Part shown: in pieces, positions 31,682 through 42,800 of the stretch
Layout: the number at the start of each line of letters is the position of its first letter
Position numbering within the stretch: the stretch's first letter is position 1
Source: Diabrotica undecimpunctata
Taxonomy: Eukaryota > Arthropoda > Insecta > Coleoptera > Chrysomelidae
Length of the DNA stretch: 64,000 nucleotides
Assembly: GCF_040954645.1 (NCBI RefSeq)
Contig: NC_092804.1
Coordinates: forward strand, 148,189,108-148,253,107
Direction of reading: 5' to 3'
The notes under the pieces: generated by a model
What the model saw: the letters and a program-made list of their open reading frames with translations, nothing else
Told to the model about the DNA's origin: nothing
Database searches by the model: none
Program-made: the position numbers and the translations under genes

Positions 31682-33060
31682 TGTGAAAGCTATATAAAAA
31701 AGCTTTTTATATGATCCCGGTAGATAATAGGTCTAATTCAGTAAAGACATCCTGTCCACGCGAACCGTTTTGCTCCAAATTACTTACTTAGGGTACTTAT
31801 GTCACATCTCTTTATCTTTACAAAATTATTGTTACCTATTTTCTATCCTTCGCTAATGGAGGGCGTTAGCGATTATCAATACTATTTCAAGGCGCAGAGG
31901 AAATGATCCTGAAACCTAGATTAGTTTTAAACCAGACTACCACAAGGATGACTTGAACAGTTTAGCTGGCTGTAGTAGTGCGGTGTAGAAGGCAAAGGTA
32001 AACCAGTACATTATTTTCGAACTAAATTATCCCAATATGACAGTAACAGAAAGTAAAAATAAGATATTTAGTGACCTGACTCAATCTAGGCGCCATCTCT
32101 GTTTCGAGTCGTATGGTCTGAAATATGTTAAATTTAAGAAAGTGTCAAAGAATTAAACCACGGAACATTTAGGTGTTAATTCACAACCCTATAAATCTAT
32201 AAAGAATCATACAAACATAATTTTCGGAAGAAACTTACTGACAGACAGCTAAAGGTAATTTTAAAACAACTGTTGACAACTGTCATCTACTTTTCAGGCC
32301 CATATATTGCAAAAACGAATGGAGTCACAACAATTCTACTCTCCAAACTGAACGACTAGCTGATTAAATAATATGATACTGTCGATGACAGAATAATATC
32401 CAATAAAATGAGAATATACACTAATGGGACATTTTTATTTGGACGTTTAACCCAGCATGAATCACATATAAATTAATATTACAATATGTAATACCAACTT
32501 TGGGGGGAGGGCATTTTGGTACGGCATTTATAACTTAGGTACGTAATACAAAAATATTGACCTGCGACCTAATGCCGTACAAAAATATTGGTACCAGTAT
32601 CAGGGACAATCTTTGATTTTTGGAAACTTTTGACCTCATTTTCGGTAATTTAATACATTCATACATATATTTCCGGATCGTTATTTGGATTACTTTTTTA
32701 AAGTGCCGTACATTTTTGGACATGTACATTTTTAACGGTATATTATGTGCTTATGAGAGTAAAATTAATTATTAATCCCTCTGATAAGTGGGATATGACG
32801 ATAAAAAATTCCTGTACGGCAATGATATATTTTGTTAATATTCGGTTTCTTTCCGGACTGCTATTTATAAATGTACCCTTTAAAAAAATCGGAAGGGTGT
32901 CTGGCAAACATAGAGACATTTAAAGGCTAGAGGATATGAGTAACATTAGAGGGCATATCTTTAAAAATTTGATTTTCTCTAATTATTTTATTAAAATTTA
33001 CTTACTTAAATATAGGACCAAATGGAATTTATATCCATTTTAAAAGATAAGAACGGGTAA
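31682..33060. other. Unassigned sequence with a repeated GCCGTAC motif
   Basis: No coding family. Between about 32515 and 32825 the motif TGCCGTACA or its complement occurs at least four times, at 32520, 32573, 32703 and 32813, often next to AAAAATATTGG or ATTTTTGGA. This may be the inside of a decayed inverted-repeat element. Confidence 0.4.
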
Positions 33061-33063
33061 CTC

Positions 33064-33910
33064 TATTTAAAACTGCTTTAGATAGGGTACAAAAACGTTC
33101 AAAAAAGTTCTGAAGTTTTTCAGCGTCTTTAACTTTTCCGTAACCCCCATCTTTTAGGAGTTGCTTTACACACCGCGACAGAAGGCAGTCATATTTAAAA
33201 ATTACTAAACGAGGAGCTAATTTTCCTTCAGCATTATCTGTGAAAAGAGTAGCTTCATTTTCCTTATCTGATGAGGTTCGTTTATTATAGATAGTTTTTT
33301 CTCGATGTCCAATTAGAATAGCTCTTTTTACGGCTAAACAGAAACATGTTTAATTCATATTACAAATTTTAGGTTTACCTTATATACTGGTAGCACTCAT
33401 ATTGCTTAAAATTGTAAGAACCTCATCGAACCAGTTACGTATTTTCTCTTCAACTACAGCAACTCTACCACCGTGTATGTATTCTACTCTCATCTGGGAA
33501 AGTTGTTTGTACCAGTTAAGTAAGCTGTAATACAATTTTTGTCAAAGTGATCATTGATAAACAAGTTTTAGTGTTTGCCTCTCGAACAAGTTTTTGTACT
33601 GAACTCAATAATACGTATTTGTTAATTGAAAACTCTATCTTAGCTCAAAGTAATATAAATTCAACTAGGAGGTCTTCAGTTTCCTATTCCCAGTGAGAGC
33701 CGAATACACAGTTCACTGAATCGTTTTTAGACTTTCCAGATATTTTATTGGGCAAAATTGTTCTCGGAACTTTAAATACACGACTGGCTGTGACCATAGG
33801 CACTCCTTCGGATATGCCGTTTAAAGCGAAATTTACTTTTAAAGGTGAGTACAGGAATTTTGGTGTTGTTACCTTTTCTACCCTGCTTTTATTATTCGCG
33901 AGTTCCTTTA
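33064..33910 (-). pseudogene. pogo/Tigger-like (jerky-type) transposase relic
   Basis: The N-terminal block (33684-33920) contains NGISEGVPMVTASRVFKVPR and TILPNKISGKSKND, a psq/CENP-B type helix-turn-helix. After stops, minus-strand frames near 33480-33360 give RNWFDEVLTILSNM. The block near 33340-33070 gives CFCLAVKRAILIGHREKTIY, KRTSSDKENEATLFTDNAEG and KLAPRLVIFKY, matching the start of the DDE_1 domain of Tigger/jerky proteins. The first catalytic Asp (expected just before TCFCL) is not visible, and the C-terminal half is missing. A Tigger C-terminus also occurs at 63064-63480, but it is 30 kb away and need not be the same element. Confidence 0.7.
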
Positions 33911-33922
33911 ACATTTTCATTA

Positions 33923-34214
33923 CTTCTTCTTATGGTGCCTATCCGTTACGGATGTTGGACACTAACATGGCTATTCTGACTTTGTTGACTGCTCCCCTGA
34001 AAAGTCCGGTAGTGGTTAAGTTAAACCATTTTCACAGGTTAGGCAGCCAGGATATTCTTCTTCATCCTGGACCTCTTTTCCCATGCACTTTACCTTGAAA
34101 AATGGTCCGAAGTAGGTTGTATCGTTGTTCATTGCGCATTATATGGCCCAGGTATTCTAGTTTGCGACGTTTTATGGTTATGACTAGTTCGCGCTCTTTA
34201 CCCATTCTATGTAG
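33923..34214 (-). mobile_element. 3' end of a (GAA)n-tailed non-LTR retrotransposon
   Basis: Flanked by an 8-bp duplication TTTCATTA (33915-33922 and 34215-34222). The minus-strand translation with one stop reads RRKLEYLGHIMRNEQRYNLL, GKVHGKRGPG, RISWLPNL and GLFRGAVNKVRIAMLVSNI, followed by the AAGAAGAA tail. This is the C-terminus of the same ORF2 type as 37933-40293, truncated to about 290 bp. Confidence 0.9.
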
Positions 34215-34222
34215 TTTCATTA

Positions 34223-34650
34223 AAGAAATAAAATTGGTATATTTATGTAAACATGCTGTATTGGTAGAAAAGTAAACTTATTTACCTAATTAAGGTGATT
34301 TTTTGTGAAAACCATGATTTTCAATCGAGGTAACCTACCTGTTCTCATACACATGCTCATACGTACGTTTAGCAAAGACACTACACAGAAAAATAAAAAA
34401 AAAACTACAAGGTTCAATGAAAAGACTAATATGCCAAACTATCACATAGAAAAGAAATAGCTAAATTCGGCCAAAAACAGACATAAGTTAAGGCAAATGA
34501 CATAAAACAAAATGCTTGACCGAGATGAACGCAAATAGCCCAGGATAAAGGACGATGAAAGAAAGAAGGGGATGCTCACGTCGAAATGTCAACGTTTTTT
34601 GCTGATTAGATAGATAGTAAAACACAAAGTTTAAATGTTATCTATATTTG
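34223..34650. other. Unassigned sequence
   Basis: No feature recognised; flank of the hAT insertion. Confidence 0.3.
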
Positions 34651-34658
34651 GTTATAAC

Positions 34659-36885
34659 TAAAGCTCTGGTTATAGGCAAAATGCCTTTTTTGCTTATTAT
34701 AATTGTTTTTTTGCACTTTTTGCCTTTTTTCGTAAATTCCGCCTATTTGTGCCTTTTTTAAAATTTCATGGTACTACCCATGATATTATTCTATTACTAA
34801 ATCATTCTATAATAAAATTTTGGGTCAATAATAAAATATCGGTGGTTTGTTTATATAACAAATTTCTAGGAAAATGTACCTGATCGAGACTTGAGGGTTA
34901 ACTATTTGGAAATACCTAAGCTTTATTAGTTTATTATTAGTTGTACAGTCGGTTACTGTATCAGAGTTTAGTCACAAATTACTATATCCTAGTTTAGTTT
35001 TGTTGCGTATACCGAAAAGCAAAGAACACGTTTTAAAACGTTTTAGATATTTGTGTGAAAAGATGACGTCTAAATTAAGGCTATGGATCGCACCTTATTC
35101 GGAACTTTCTCTAGAAGGAGATGGAGCATTTTGTAAACCATGCGACAAATCGGTAAGTTTTATTTTTTTTTTCTTTTTTTCTCGTCCCACAACATAACTA
35201 AATTCTGAAGCGGTTTTAGAATTCTAATTATTTTTTTTTAATTCTCAGATTTCAAGTAGAAAAAAAGTACTTTATTGACCAGCATTGTGGAACCCCACTT
35301 CATAAACGTAATTTGGAAAAATTAAATTCCTCTAAGTTAGCCCAAATATCTCTGCGGGATAGTTTAAGCAGTTCAAAAAAAAAGGGAAGACGCATTTAAA
35401 TTTGACTTATGCCAGATGATGATTGCATCCAACATTCCTTTATATAAAGTTAATAACCCTAGTTTTAAATGCTTTTTTAAAAAATATCTTAATAAATCCT
35501 TACCGGACGAGAGTACATTGAGAAACCATACTGTGGAAAAATGTTATGTGGAATGTATTTCAAAAATTAAGCGGGAGTTAGAGGGCAATTTTTTGTATAT
35601 TATCGTGAATAAAACGACAGATGTATGCGGCAGGTATATAGCTAATTTAATGATTGGAATTTTGAACGAAAACTTTGCGAGAAAACCTTATTTAGTTGCC
35701 GTTAAAGAATTGGAAAAAACAAACAATTTAACAATAAGTCGATTTATACAAGATAGTTTAACAAATCTCTTTTTACCCAACGCTATACCAGTGAATAAAA
35801 TAGTTTTAATGCTTTCAGATGCTGCGGCATATATGTTAAAAGCTGCTGTTAATTTAAAGATTTTTTATCCTAATTTAATTCATTGCACTTGTGTAGCCCA
35901 CGGGGTAAATAGAATTGCTGAAGAAATAAGAAATCTGTTTCCGTTGGTAAATAATTTTATAAATTTTATGAAAAAAGTTCTTGTAAAGGCTCCGTTGAGG
36001 GTGCAAATATATAAAGAAAGACTTCCCGGTGTCCCTTTGCCACCTAAACCAGTAATTACAAGGTGGGGAACCTGGCTCGAAGCAGTTTTTTTTACTTTGG
36101 ACACTGCAATGAAATAGAATTAGTTATGTCAGAATTTGATGATGATATTTCCAAAGCCATTCGAGAAGCAAAAAAAATATTAAAAAATCCCAAATTGAAA
36201 CAGGAACTCGCTTATATCAATGACAATTATAATTATAAATTAATAGTTACCACAATTACCTTATTAGAAAAACAAGAGATAAATTTATGTGAGTCAGTAA
36301 AAAGTATAGATAATTTAAAGACGAAAATTAAATCGGCACCTGGAAGTAACGGTCAATTAATTAAAAAAAAATGAAATATGTTTTCGACAAGAATGAAAGT
36401 TTTTCGTTTTTATCTAATTTTGCTAAAGTTTTGAATGGGACATTTTCCGAGTAATTTCAAATTATGCTAGATTTATTATCCGCTCTGAAATATGCTCCAA
36501 TTACATCTGTCGATGTCGAATGTTCGTTTTCAATGTACAAATTAATTTTAAGTGATCGAAGACATAGTTTTAAGACCGAAAATATTGAAAAACATTTAGT
36601 TGTTTCTATTAATGATAAAATTTTAAGTGGTTACAATGTTTAATTATTAATTTACAGTTATTTAGTTACTAGTTTATTTATACTAATGTTATGATTATGA
36701 TGTGTAAATATATCTGCCTTAAGTTAATATTACGGTAATTCATTTTGTACAATAAATAATAAGTTATATTCCTTTATTGCCTATATTTTGCCTAAATGTT
36801 AATATTCCTGCCTTTTTTAATAAAAATCTTTGCCTATATAGGCGACTTTTTCTTCAATTTTTGTTGTCTATAAATCCGAGCTTTA
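34659..36885 (+). mobile_element. hAT-superfamily DNA transposon
   Basis: Flanked by an exact 8-bp duplication GTTATAAC (34651-34658 and 36886-36893), the hAT hallmark; it is also a palindrome. The ends are imperfect inverted repeats: TAAAGCTCTGGTTATAGGC on the left and, complemented on the right, TAAAGCTCGGATTTATAGAC. GCCTTTTTT or its complement repeats several times inside both ends, resembling subterminal transposase sites. Length 2227 bp. Confidence 0.9.
35000..36642 (+). pseudogene. hAT transposase (CGGBP1-like type), frameshifted
   Basis: Exon-like block 35000-35150 has a zinc-finger half FCKPCDKS; GTAAGT at 35153 starts a possible intron ending TTCTCAG near 35249. After that, the frame FQVEKKYFIDQHCGTPLHKR supplies the His half of a BED-like finger, but the join is off by one base. 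The main block (35416-36117) holds STLRNHTVEKCYVECISKIK, NKTTDVCGRYIANLMIG, LMLSDAAAYMLKAA, HCTCVAHGVNRIAEEI and VITRWGTWLEAVF. A shift near a T8 run (36086-36093) leads to LSEFDDDISKAIREAKKI-like sequence (36063-36374), and the C-terminus gives KYAPITSVDVECSFSMYK and LSDRRHSFKTENIEKHLVV, the hAT dimerisation region, ending near 36642. Three lesions at least. Confidence 0.88.
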
Positions 36886-36893
36886 GTTATAAC

Positions 36894-37499
36894 TAAAAAT
36901 TTTATAGGATTTTTATGATATCATAGTGTTTTACTTTCAAAACAACTGTATAGAATATCTTATTTCTTAAAAAGATATTCTTAAAAAGTTTCTGTTCGCT
37001 TTGTTTTTAAAATAAAATAATCAGTCTGCAACCGACATCAATAACTTTCATTGTACCGCTATATTCCTGTTTGGCAGACTTTCCAATATTGCATTTCGTT
37101 TTTAAGCCTCGTGATCCATATTTGATTTGAAAACCTCTTCCTCAAAAATAAAACATTATCCCTTGACGTTGTTTCAAGTATTTGAAAGAGGATATAATCT
37201 GAAAGGATCAGCGTAGTGAAACGAAGATTCAGTGATCTCGGGAGAATTCTCGGAAAAACTGACGGAATGAAATAATTGAGAAGAATTGATTTTGAAATAT
37301 AAGATGTGCGTTGCTCGAAGGTAGCCCTTGTCTGTTCGCTGGGGTGACAGTTATAAGAAAATCTCCGAAAGAAAAGCGAAATGCCTCCATACAAATCAGT
37401 TAAATGGGCTGGGCTATTATTTTTCGAAGATAAAAAGTGATGTATGAAATTTTATTGCATATAAAGTGTGTCCAATTAAGTCGAAATCAAATGGGAAAC
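36894..37499. other. Unassigned sequence
   Basis: A 111-codon minus-strand frame (37059-37394) and its flanks match no family I recognise. The segment is less AT-rich than its neighbours and is the best remaining place in this half of the window for an unrecognised coding piece. Confidence 0.3.
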
Positions 37500-37931
37500 T
37501 TGTTTATTATTAATTTTAACAAAAAAAGTTATTCTTTATTAAAAGTTGTGCATGGTTAAAAACCTAAAACGCAACCATTAGATATCAAATTTTGTCAATG
37601 TACGAGATATGTCAAAAATTATGCAATTCGCTCAGGAGTAAAGTACGTTTATATTTCACCATATCTAAAATTAGTATGATGAAAGGACGTTTGAAATTTA
37701 AAACTATCTTTTAATATGCAATTTCATTCTTCTAACTGAAAAAAATTTTTTGGAATTTTTTCAGAAATTACAGATACCAACATTTTATTTATTACAAATA
37801 TGATTACTCTTTTATTATTAATTTTACGAATAAAAATTATTCTTCATAAAAAGGTCAGCATAATCTAAAACCTAAGATGCAATCATCAGATATCAAATTT
37901 TATTAATATTATACAAGGTATGTAAAAAAAT
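37500..37931 (+). repeat. Satellite-like tandem repeat, about 310-bp unit (left part)
   Basis: Unit 1 (from about 37500) and unit 2 (from about 37811) share TTTATTATTAATTTTA, CTAAAAC.TAA.ATGCAA, AGATATCAAATTTT and, further along, TCGCTCAGGAGTAAA and TATTTCACCATATC. Unit 2 continues at 40303 after the retrotransposon. Units are perhaps 80-90% alike by eye. Confidence 0.7.
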
Positions 37932-40302
37932 TGTATGTCTAGTTCAATTTTGCCAAGAACACAACCTAGTACTTACTAACACTCTCTTTAAGCTCCCGCA
38001 CCGTAGACTCTATACCTGGAAATCACCGGCAGACTCACCTGATAAAATAATCAGAAATCAAATAGATTATATCGCTGCACCAATCAGGTTTAGAAACTCC
38101 ATCAAAGCCGTAAAAACGTACCCGGGTGCGGACGTAGCATCAGACCACAATCCGGTGGTATGTAAGTTTGAAGTAAAGTTAAAAAAGCCAAATGCAAAGA
38201 ACGGGTCCGAAACGCTAGATATTAGGAAGCTTTCCAACAATAATAATAAACAACAGATGCAGGAGAATTTAAATACCGAAATATCAAAAATCCATAAAAA
38301 TAACAATGAACCGCTGGAAAAGTGGAGTGAAATTAAAGAAGAGATTAGGACTTCAAGCTCTAAGTTTTTACTACCTGACAAGAGAAAAAAGAAAGACTGG
38401 ATGACTGCAGAAATCCTTGACATGATGGAAGAGAGACGGATATATAAAACTAAAGATACTGCCAAATACCGCGAAACCCATAGACGAATTAGAGCTGAGA
38501 TAAGAAAATCTAAAGAGAAATGGTTCTCGGAGAGATGCGAAGAAATCGAACAGTGCGAAAAGGTATACGACTATCACAATATGCATAAGAAGATAAAGGA
38601 ACTCACAACAAAGAAAAGCTACAATATTTTATCGAAAGGGCTATGCGATGATAATGGAAATCTACAACTAGACCCCGACAAAATAGTTAGAATCTGGGAA
38701 ACTTATGTGGAACAACTGTTTAATGATGACCGTCCTAGTGGGTATACACTGAGCAATGATGATACTGGCCCTTTTATTCTAAAATCAGAAGTGGAGAATG
38801 CTATAAAGGGTCTTAAAAATAACAAAAGACCAGGCAACGATAACGTATACGGGGAAGTATTGAAAATGCTGTGCGAAACAAACAGTCAATTTCTAGACTC
38901 ACTCGTCAGACTCTTTAACAATATTTATAACAGCGGGGAGTTTCCTGAAGACTGGCTAGAGTCAACTTTTGTTGCCATACCGAAAAAACCAAAAGCAAAG
39001 TTTTGTGATCAACATCGGATGATAAGTCTAAGTAACCACATTTCGAAGGCATACACCAAGGTTATTTACAACAGAATAAGCAAAAAATGCGAGGATAACA
39101 TTGGAGATTCGCAGTTTGGGTTTCGGAATTCTCTTGGGACAAGAGAAGCACTTTTTAGTCTACAGGTACTTATCCAGCGCTGCAGAGATATGAACAAAGA
39201 CGTGTACATATGCTTTATAGACTACGCAAAAGCATTCGATAACGTAAAGCACGAAAAGATAATTGAAGTTCTCCATAAGATCGGAGTCGACTACAGAGAC
39301 ATTCGAACAACAGCGAGTCTCTATTGGGGTCAAACAGCTAAAGTGAAAGTAGGATCTACATTTACCAATAAAATTGAGATCAAGAAAGGGGTACGACAGG
39401 GCTGTATCTTGTCTCCTATTGTCTTTAATATATACTCAGAAGAAGTATTTAAGACAGCGCTGGAGGAAAGCACAGAAGGCATAAAGATAAACGGACAAAT
39501 AATTAATAACATAAGGTATGCTGATGACACTGTGATTCTAGCAAGTAGCATGGAGGAACTGAGTTGCCTAATGAGTAAGATACAAAAAACAAGTGCACAA
39601 TACGGACTCAGACTAAATATCACAAAAACCAAATGGATGTTAGTAAGCAAAACCCAACAACCACCACAGCAACTGATATTAGACGATGAAAGAATTGAAC
39701 ACGTGGATTCGTACATCTACTTGGGAACAACAGTTAACTCAAATTGGGATCAAGCGAAGGAAATACGTATAAGGGTAGAAAAGGCAAGAGCATCGTTCAC
39801 TAGCATGAAGCAAATTTTCACCTCTAAAAGCCTCACCCTACCTCTCAAAATTCGACTTCTGAAATGTTATGTATTCCCGGTTTTGTTATATGGAATGGAG
39901 GCGTGGACAATGACCGCAACATTGATGAAAAAAGTAGAGGCCTTCGAAATGTGGGCTTACCGACGTATATTACGTATATCCTGGACTGAGCACGTGACCA
40001 ACGAAGAGGTACTACGCCGGATAGGTAAAGAGAGAGAGGTAGGAATAAGTATAAAGAAAAGAAAGTTGGAATACTTGGGTCACGTTATGAGACACAATAA
40101 ATATAGAGTACTACAACTGATCGTCCAAGGGAAAATAGACAGCAGAAGGGGTCCAGGGAGGAGAAGACACTCGTGGCTCCAAAACTTGCGGCAATGGTTC
40201 GGATTGTCATCTGCTGAACTATTCAGATCTGCCGCAAACAAAGTCAGAATAGCCATGTTGATTGCCAACGTTCGGAACAGACAAGGCACATGAAGAAGAA
40301 GA
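37932..40302 (+). mobile_element. Young (GAA)n-tailed non-LTR retrotransposon in satellite DNA
   Basis: Flanked by a 12-bp duplication ATGTAAAAAAAT (37920-37931 and 40303-40314). 5'-truncated inside the endonuclease domain. The 3' end is TGAAGAAGAAGA directly after the coding region, so there is almost no 3' UTR. The reading frame has no interruption over its full length, making this the least decayed retroelement of the window. Confidence 0.95.
37933..40293 (+). CDS. Endonuclease (C-terminal part) / reverse transcriptase, 5'-truncated but uninterrupted
   Basis: One open frame of 786 codons, entered at the truncation point without a native start; a downstream GTG at 38155 or any Met is not a natural start. 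Endonuclease end: NLVLTNTLFKLPHRRLYTWK, RNQIDYIAAPIRF and PGADVASDHNPV, the last carrying the catalytic SDH triad element of APE-type endonucleases. A charged linker follows (38200-38740). RT: LKNNKRPGNDNVYGEVLK, CFIDYAKAFDNVKHEK (first Asp), KKGVRQGCILSPIVFNIYS, NNIRYADDTVILASSMEEL (catalytic Asp pair), SYIYLGTTVNSNWD. C-terminus: RKLEYLGHVMRHNKYRVLQL, GRRRHSWLQNLRQWFG and LFRSAANKVRIAMLIANV. RT enzymes of this kind copy their RNA at a nicked target. The clade is not assigned. A promoterless truncated copy is unlikely to move by itself. Confidence 0.93.
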   Translation, partial: VCLVQFCQEHNLVLTNTLFKLPHRRLYTWKSPADSPDKIIRNQIDYIAAPIRFRNSIKAVKTYPGADVASDHNPVVCKFEVKLKKPNAKNGSETLDIRKLSNNNNKQQMQENLNTEISKIHKNNNEPLEKWSEIKEEIRTSSSKFLLPDKRKKKDWMTAEILDMMEERRIYKTKDTAKYRETHRRIRAEIRKSKEKWFSERCEEIEQCEKVYDYHNMHKKIKELTTKKSYNILSKGLCDDNGNLQLDPDKIVRIWETYVEQLFNDDRPSGYTLSNDDTGPFILKSEVENAIKGLKNNKRPGNDNVYGEVLKMLCETNSQFLDSLVRLFNNIYNSGEFPEDWLESTFVAIPKKPKAKFCDQHRMISLSNHISKAYTKVIYNRISKKCEDNIGDSQFGFRNSLGTREALFSLQVLIQRCRDMNKDVYICFIDYAKAFDNVKHEKIIEVLHKIGVDYRDIRTTASLYWGQTAKVKVGSTFTNKIEIKKGVRQGCILSPIVFNIYSEEVFKTALEESTEGIKINGQIINNIRYADDTVILASSMEELSCLMSKIQKTSAQYGLRLNITKTKWMLVSKTQQPPQQLILDDERIEHVDSYIYLGTTVNSNWDQAKEIRIRVEKARASFTSMKQIFTSKSLTLPLKIRLLKCYVFPVLLYGMEAWTMTATLMKKVEAFEMWAYRRILRISWTEHVTNEEVLRRIGKEREVGISIKKRKLEYLGHVMRHNKYRVLQLIVQGKIDSRRGPGRRRHSWLQNLRQWFGLSSAELFRSAANKVRIAMLIANVRNRQGT

Positions 40303-40642
40303 ATGTAAAAAAATATCAATTTCGCTCAGGAGTAAAATACCTTCATATTTCACAATATCGAAAATTTGTATAATAAAAAGTTGTGTGAAATTAAAAACTA
40401 TGTTTTAATATGTAATGACATTCTTCTACTTAAAAAAAAATCTGCAATTTTTTCTCAAATTACCGATAACGTACACAATTTTTATTTATTATATAAATAT
40501 GATAAATCTTCCGTTCAGATAAAAAATAATTTTTATATATAATAATTTTCACAAAACCAAATACATTAAAAATCGAATAACCGCTTTTCTATCCGAACGG
40601 AACAGTTACGAAACAGTTATCCTATTTGTAATAAATAAAAAT
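40303..40642 (+). repeat. Satellite-like tandem repeat (continuation)
   Basis: Resumes the 310-bp unit after the retrotransposon: TTTCGCTCAGGAGTAAAATAC, TATTTCACAATATCG, GTTTTAATATG.AATGACATTC and, farther, CGGTAATTTG-related sequence. Ends where the jockey element inserted. Confidence 0.65.
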
Positions 40643-41039
40643 TATGTTCGGAAAAATGTCAAATGAATGTCAAAGTCAGAATACATATTATAGTTAAAAC
40701 TCTTTCAACAATACTCAATATTAATTAATATTAAAGTATTTTTTACAGTTTCATTTAGTAAAACGGGTTAAAAACTAAGTAGTGTGTGAACTTCGGCAGT
40801 AAAAAGGTAGTAAACTTATTGGAGAAAATCTTTATAGTGCTACCTTTAATTCAACCGAGTAAACATTACGTGAGTACCAAAAATCACCATTCATAGTATT
40901 TATGTTAATATTAATATAACCTATAACGTTCCGAAGAAATAGAAACAAATCCAGTTTTGGGTCAAAATCCACACCGGTTTTCGAACCGGTGATAGGGCTC
41001 ACACTTCATCTCACGTCTCATATTTCAGTGTTGTCAACA

Positions 41040-42084
41040 CATTTAAAGATCCAACAAAAGAACAAGCTATAATAGTTTCCAGTATTGAAGGAACTAAAGT
41101 TCATGACTATATCATCGCCGTTGGTTCACTAGTTGGTCCACATAACGTATCCTTCGCTTTCAGAATTGCCAACAATAGAATATGTCTATATCTATCATCT
41201 AAAAATGCAGTCGATTCACTACTATATTTCCACAAATATGTTAATATAAAAGAAACTCAAGTATAAATAAGAAGACTTATCTCTCCAGCTCAAAGACTAG
41301 TCATATCAAATGCTTGTCCTACTGTAACAAACTCGTTAATTGAACAAGAACTACATCAGATGGGTATAAACTCCGTCTCAAAAATGACTTTTCTAAGAGT
41401 AGGTATGCCTGAAAGCGAATACAATCATGTCTTGAGTTTTAGAAGGCAAATATTTATTACACCTTTAGACAATATATCTATTCCTGATTCTTTCATTATC
41501 GTTTATACCTTTCTATAGAAGGATTTAACTGTACAAAATGCAAGACTATTGGTCATCAGGAAGCTGAATGCTCTAACCAAGCAAACCCCACTACTTCTAA
41601 TGTACACTCAAAATCTTCTCAAAATATATTACCTACAGTAAATACATCTAATAACCAAACAGAACTACAAAGTTCTGAAAAAGCTAATTCATACACTGCT
41701 AGTGCACACCCAGAAACTTTTCAAAACACATTGATTACAATAAAATCCTCTAATAACCAAACAAAACAAATTATGGAAACTGACAATAACCTGACAGGAT
41801 CCATAAGTAATAGAAGTGAAACATTTTCCTTAAAAACTTTAACATTATCAACCTCAAACAACATCAGAAATCCTACTTCAGTAGAAATAACACCAAATCC
41901 AATTAATACAAACGTCCCTAATCAACTAAAAAGGTTCATCTCATCTTCTCCAGACACTAACGAAAATACCCCACAGACCGATTCACAGATATTTACTTCT
42001 CCTGTAGTAAGAAAACCAAAAAAAGTAAAAAAAGTCGACCAGAAATTCCCGCGAAGAACTTTTACTTTCATTAGAGTCAATTAA
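41040..42084 (+). pseudogene. Jockey ORF1 protein (nucleic-acid binding)
   Basis: Frames give FKDPTKEQAIIVSSIEG, PHNVSFAFRIANNRICLYL, ISPAQRLVISNACPTVTNS and VSKMTFLRVGMPESEYNH, as in insect jockey ORF1 proteins. Then at 41530-41571 there is a zinc knuckle CTKCKTIGHQEAEC (C-x2-C-x4-H-x4-C), which binds RNA in this family. A long Ser/Thr/Asn-rich tail follows (41731-42084) and ends KFPRRTFTFIRVN. An in-frame stop near 41265 and a frameshift near 41515, just before the knuckle, break the gene. Only one zinc knuckle is seen, fewer than the two or three usual for jockey. Confidence 0.85.
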
Positions 42085-42362
42085 AGACAAAATAGAAAAC
42101 AGATCATCACTGTTTATCCTAAATTATAATGAAACATGTGACTTTCTAGAAAATACAATATATGCCAAACACCCTGAAATAATTTCAAAAGATTACTCGA
42201 ATGAAACTACCGAGCTAATTGAGATCCTTAATTTTGTTCACGCTTATACCCACAATTCAAAATTAAAAAATAATATAACTAGATTAAAAAAGAAACTAAA
42301 GCCCAATAATATCTCTTCCACAGAAGAAACAGATAAACAATTATCTCAGGCAGAATCCTAAC

Positions 42363-42578
42363 ATGTCCAATTCCTTTATTTTACAGTGGAATCTTAATGG
42401 GTTTTATACCCATTTGGAACAGTTAAAACTATTAATAAATGAATTATGCCCAAAGATCTTATGTCTTCAAGAAACTCATTTTAAACAAGTTAATATAAAT
42501 CTTCGAAATTATCAATGTTTGCCAAAAAACAGAGTAGCACAACAGGCCAGTGGCGGAGTAGCTATCTTCATGCTCTAA
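42363..42578 (+). pseudogene. Jockey ORF2, endonuclease N-terminus only
   Basis: Frame MSNSFILQWNLNGFYTHLEQ, then LCPKILCLQETHFKQVNI and ASGGVAIFML. QWNLNG and LQETHF are the first two conserved motifs of APE-type endonucleases (metal-binding Asn and Glu). The frame stops at 42578 and no further endonuclease or RT sequence follows. Confidence 0.88.
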
Positions 42579-42800
42579 CCCACTGACTGTGAAACATATC
42601 CTGCTTCAAGGAAAAAAGAAGATCCCACGGATCCACAGATGATGATCTCAAGACAGTTCTCACCAAAAAAATTTCGACAGTGTTAAGCTATTTAAAAGAC
42701 ATCAAGTTCAATTTTATTTGATGTAATATTTCATGTATTTGTTATATCCACTAATAACCCTGCGCGGTTGATGTGGTTTTGTGTTTAAATAAAAAAAAAA

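Larger units (their letters stand above)
40652..42800 (+). mobile_element. Jockey-like retrotransposon with most of ORF2 deleted
   Basis: Flanked by a 9-bp duplication TATGTTCGG (40643-40651 and 42801-42809). It retains a 5' UTR, ORF1, the start of ORF2 and a 3' UTR ending in AAATAAAAAAAAAA. The RT region is absent: ORF2 jumps from the endonuclease start (42578) to the 3' UTR within 200 bp. A retained 5' end plus poly-A with an internal deletion suggests a non-autonomous derivative or a post-insertion deletion. Confidence 0.85.

Noticed and set aside
37059..37394. 111-codon minus-strand frame as a host exon
   Set aside because: No family match and no convincing splice sites; left as unassigned.
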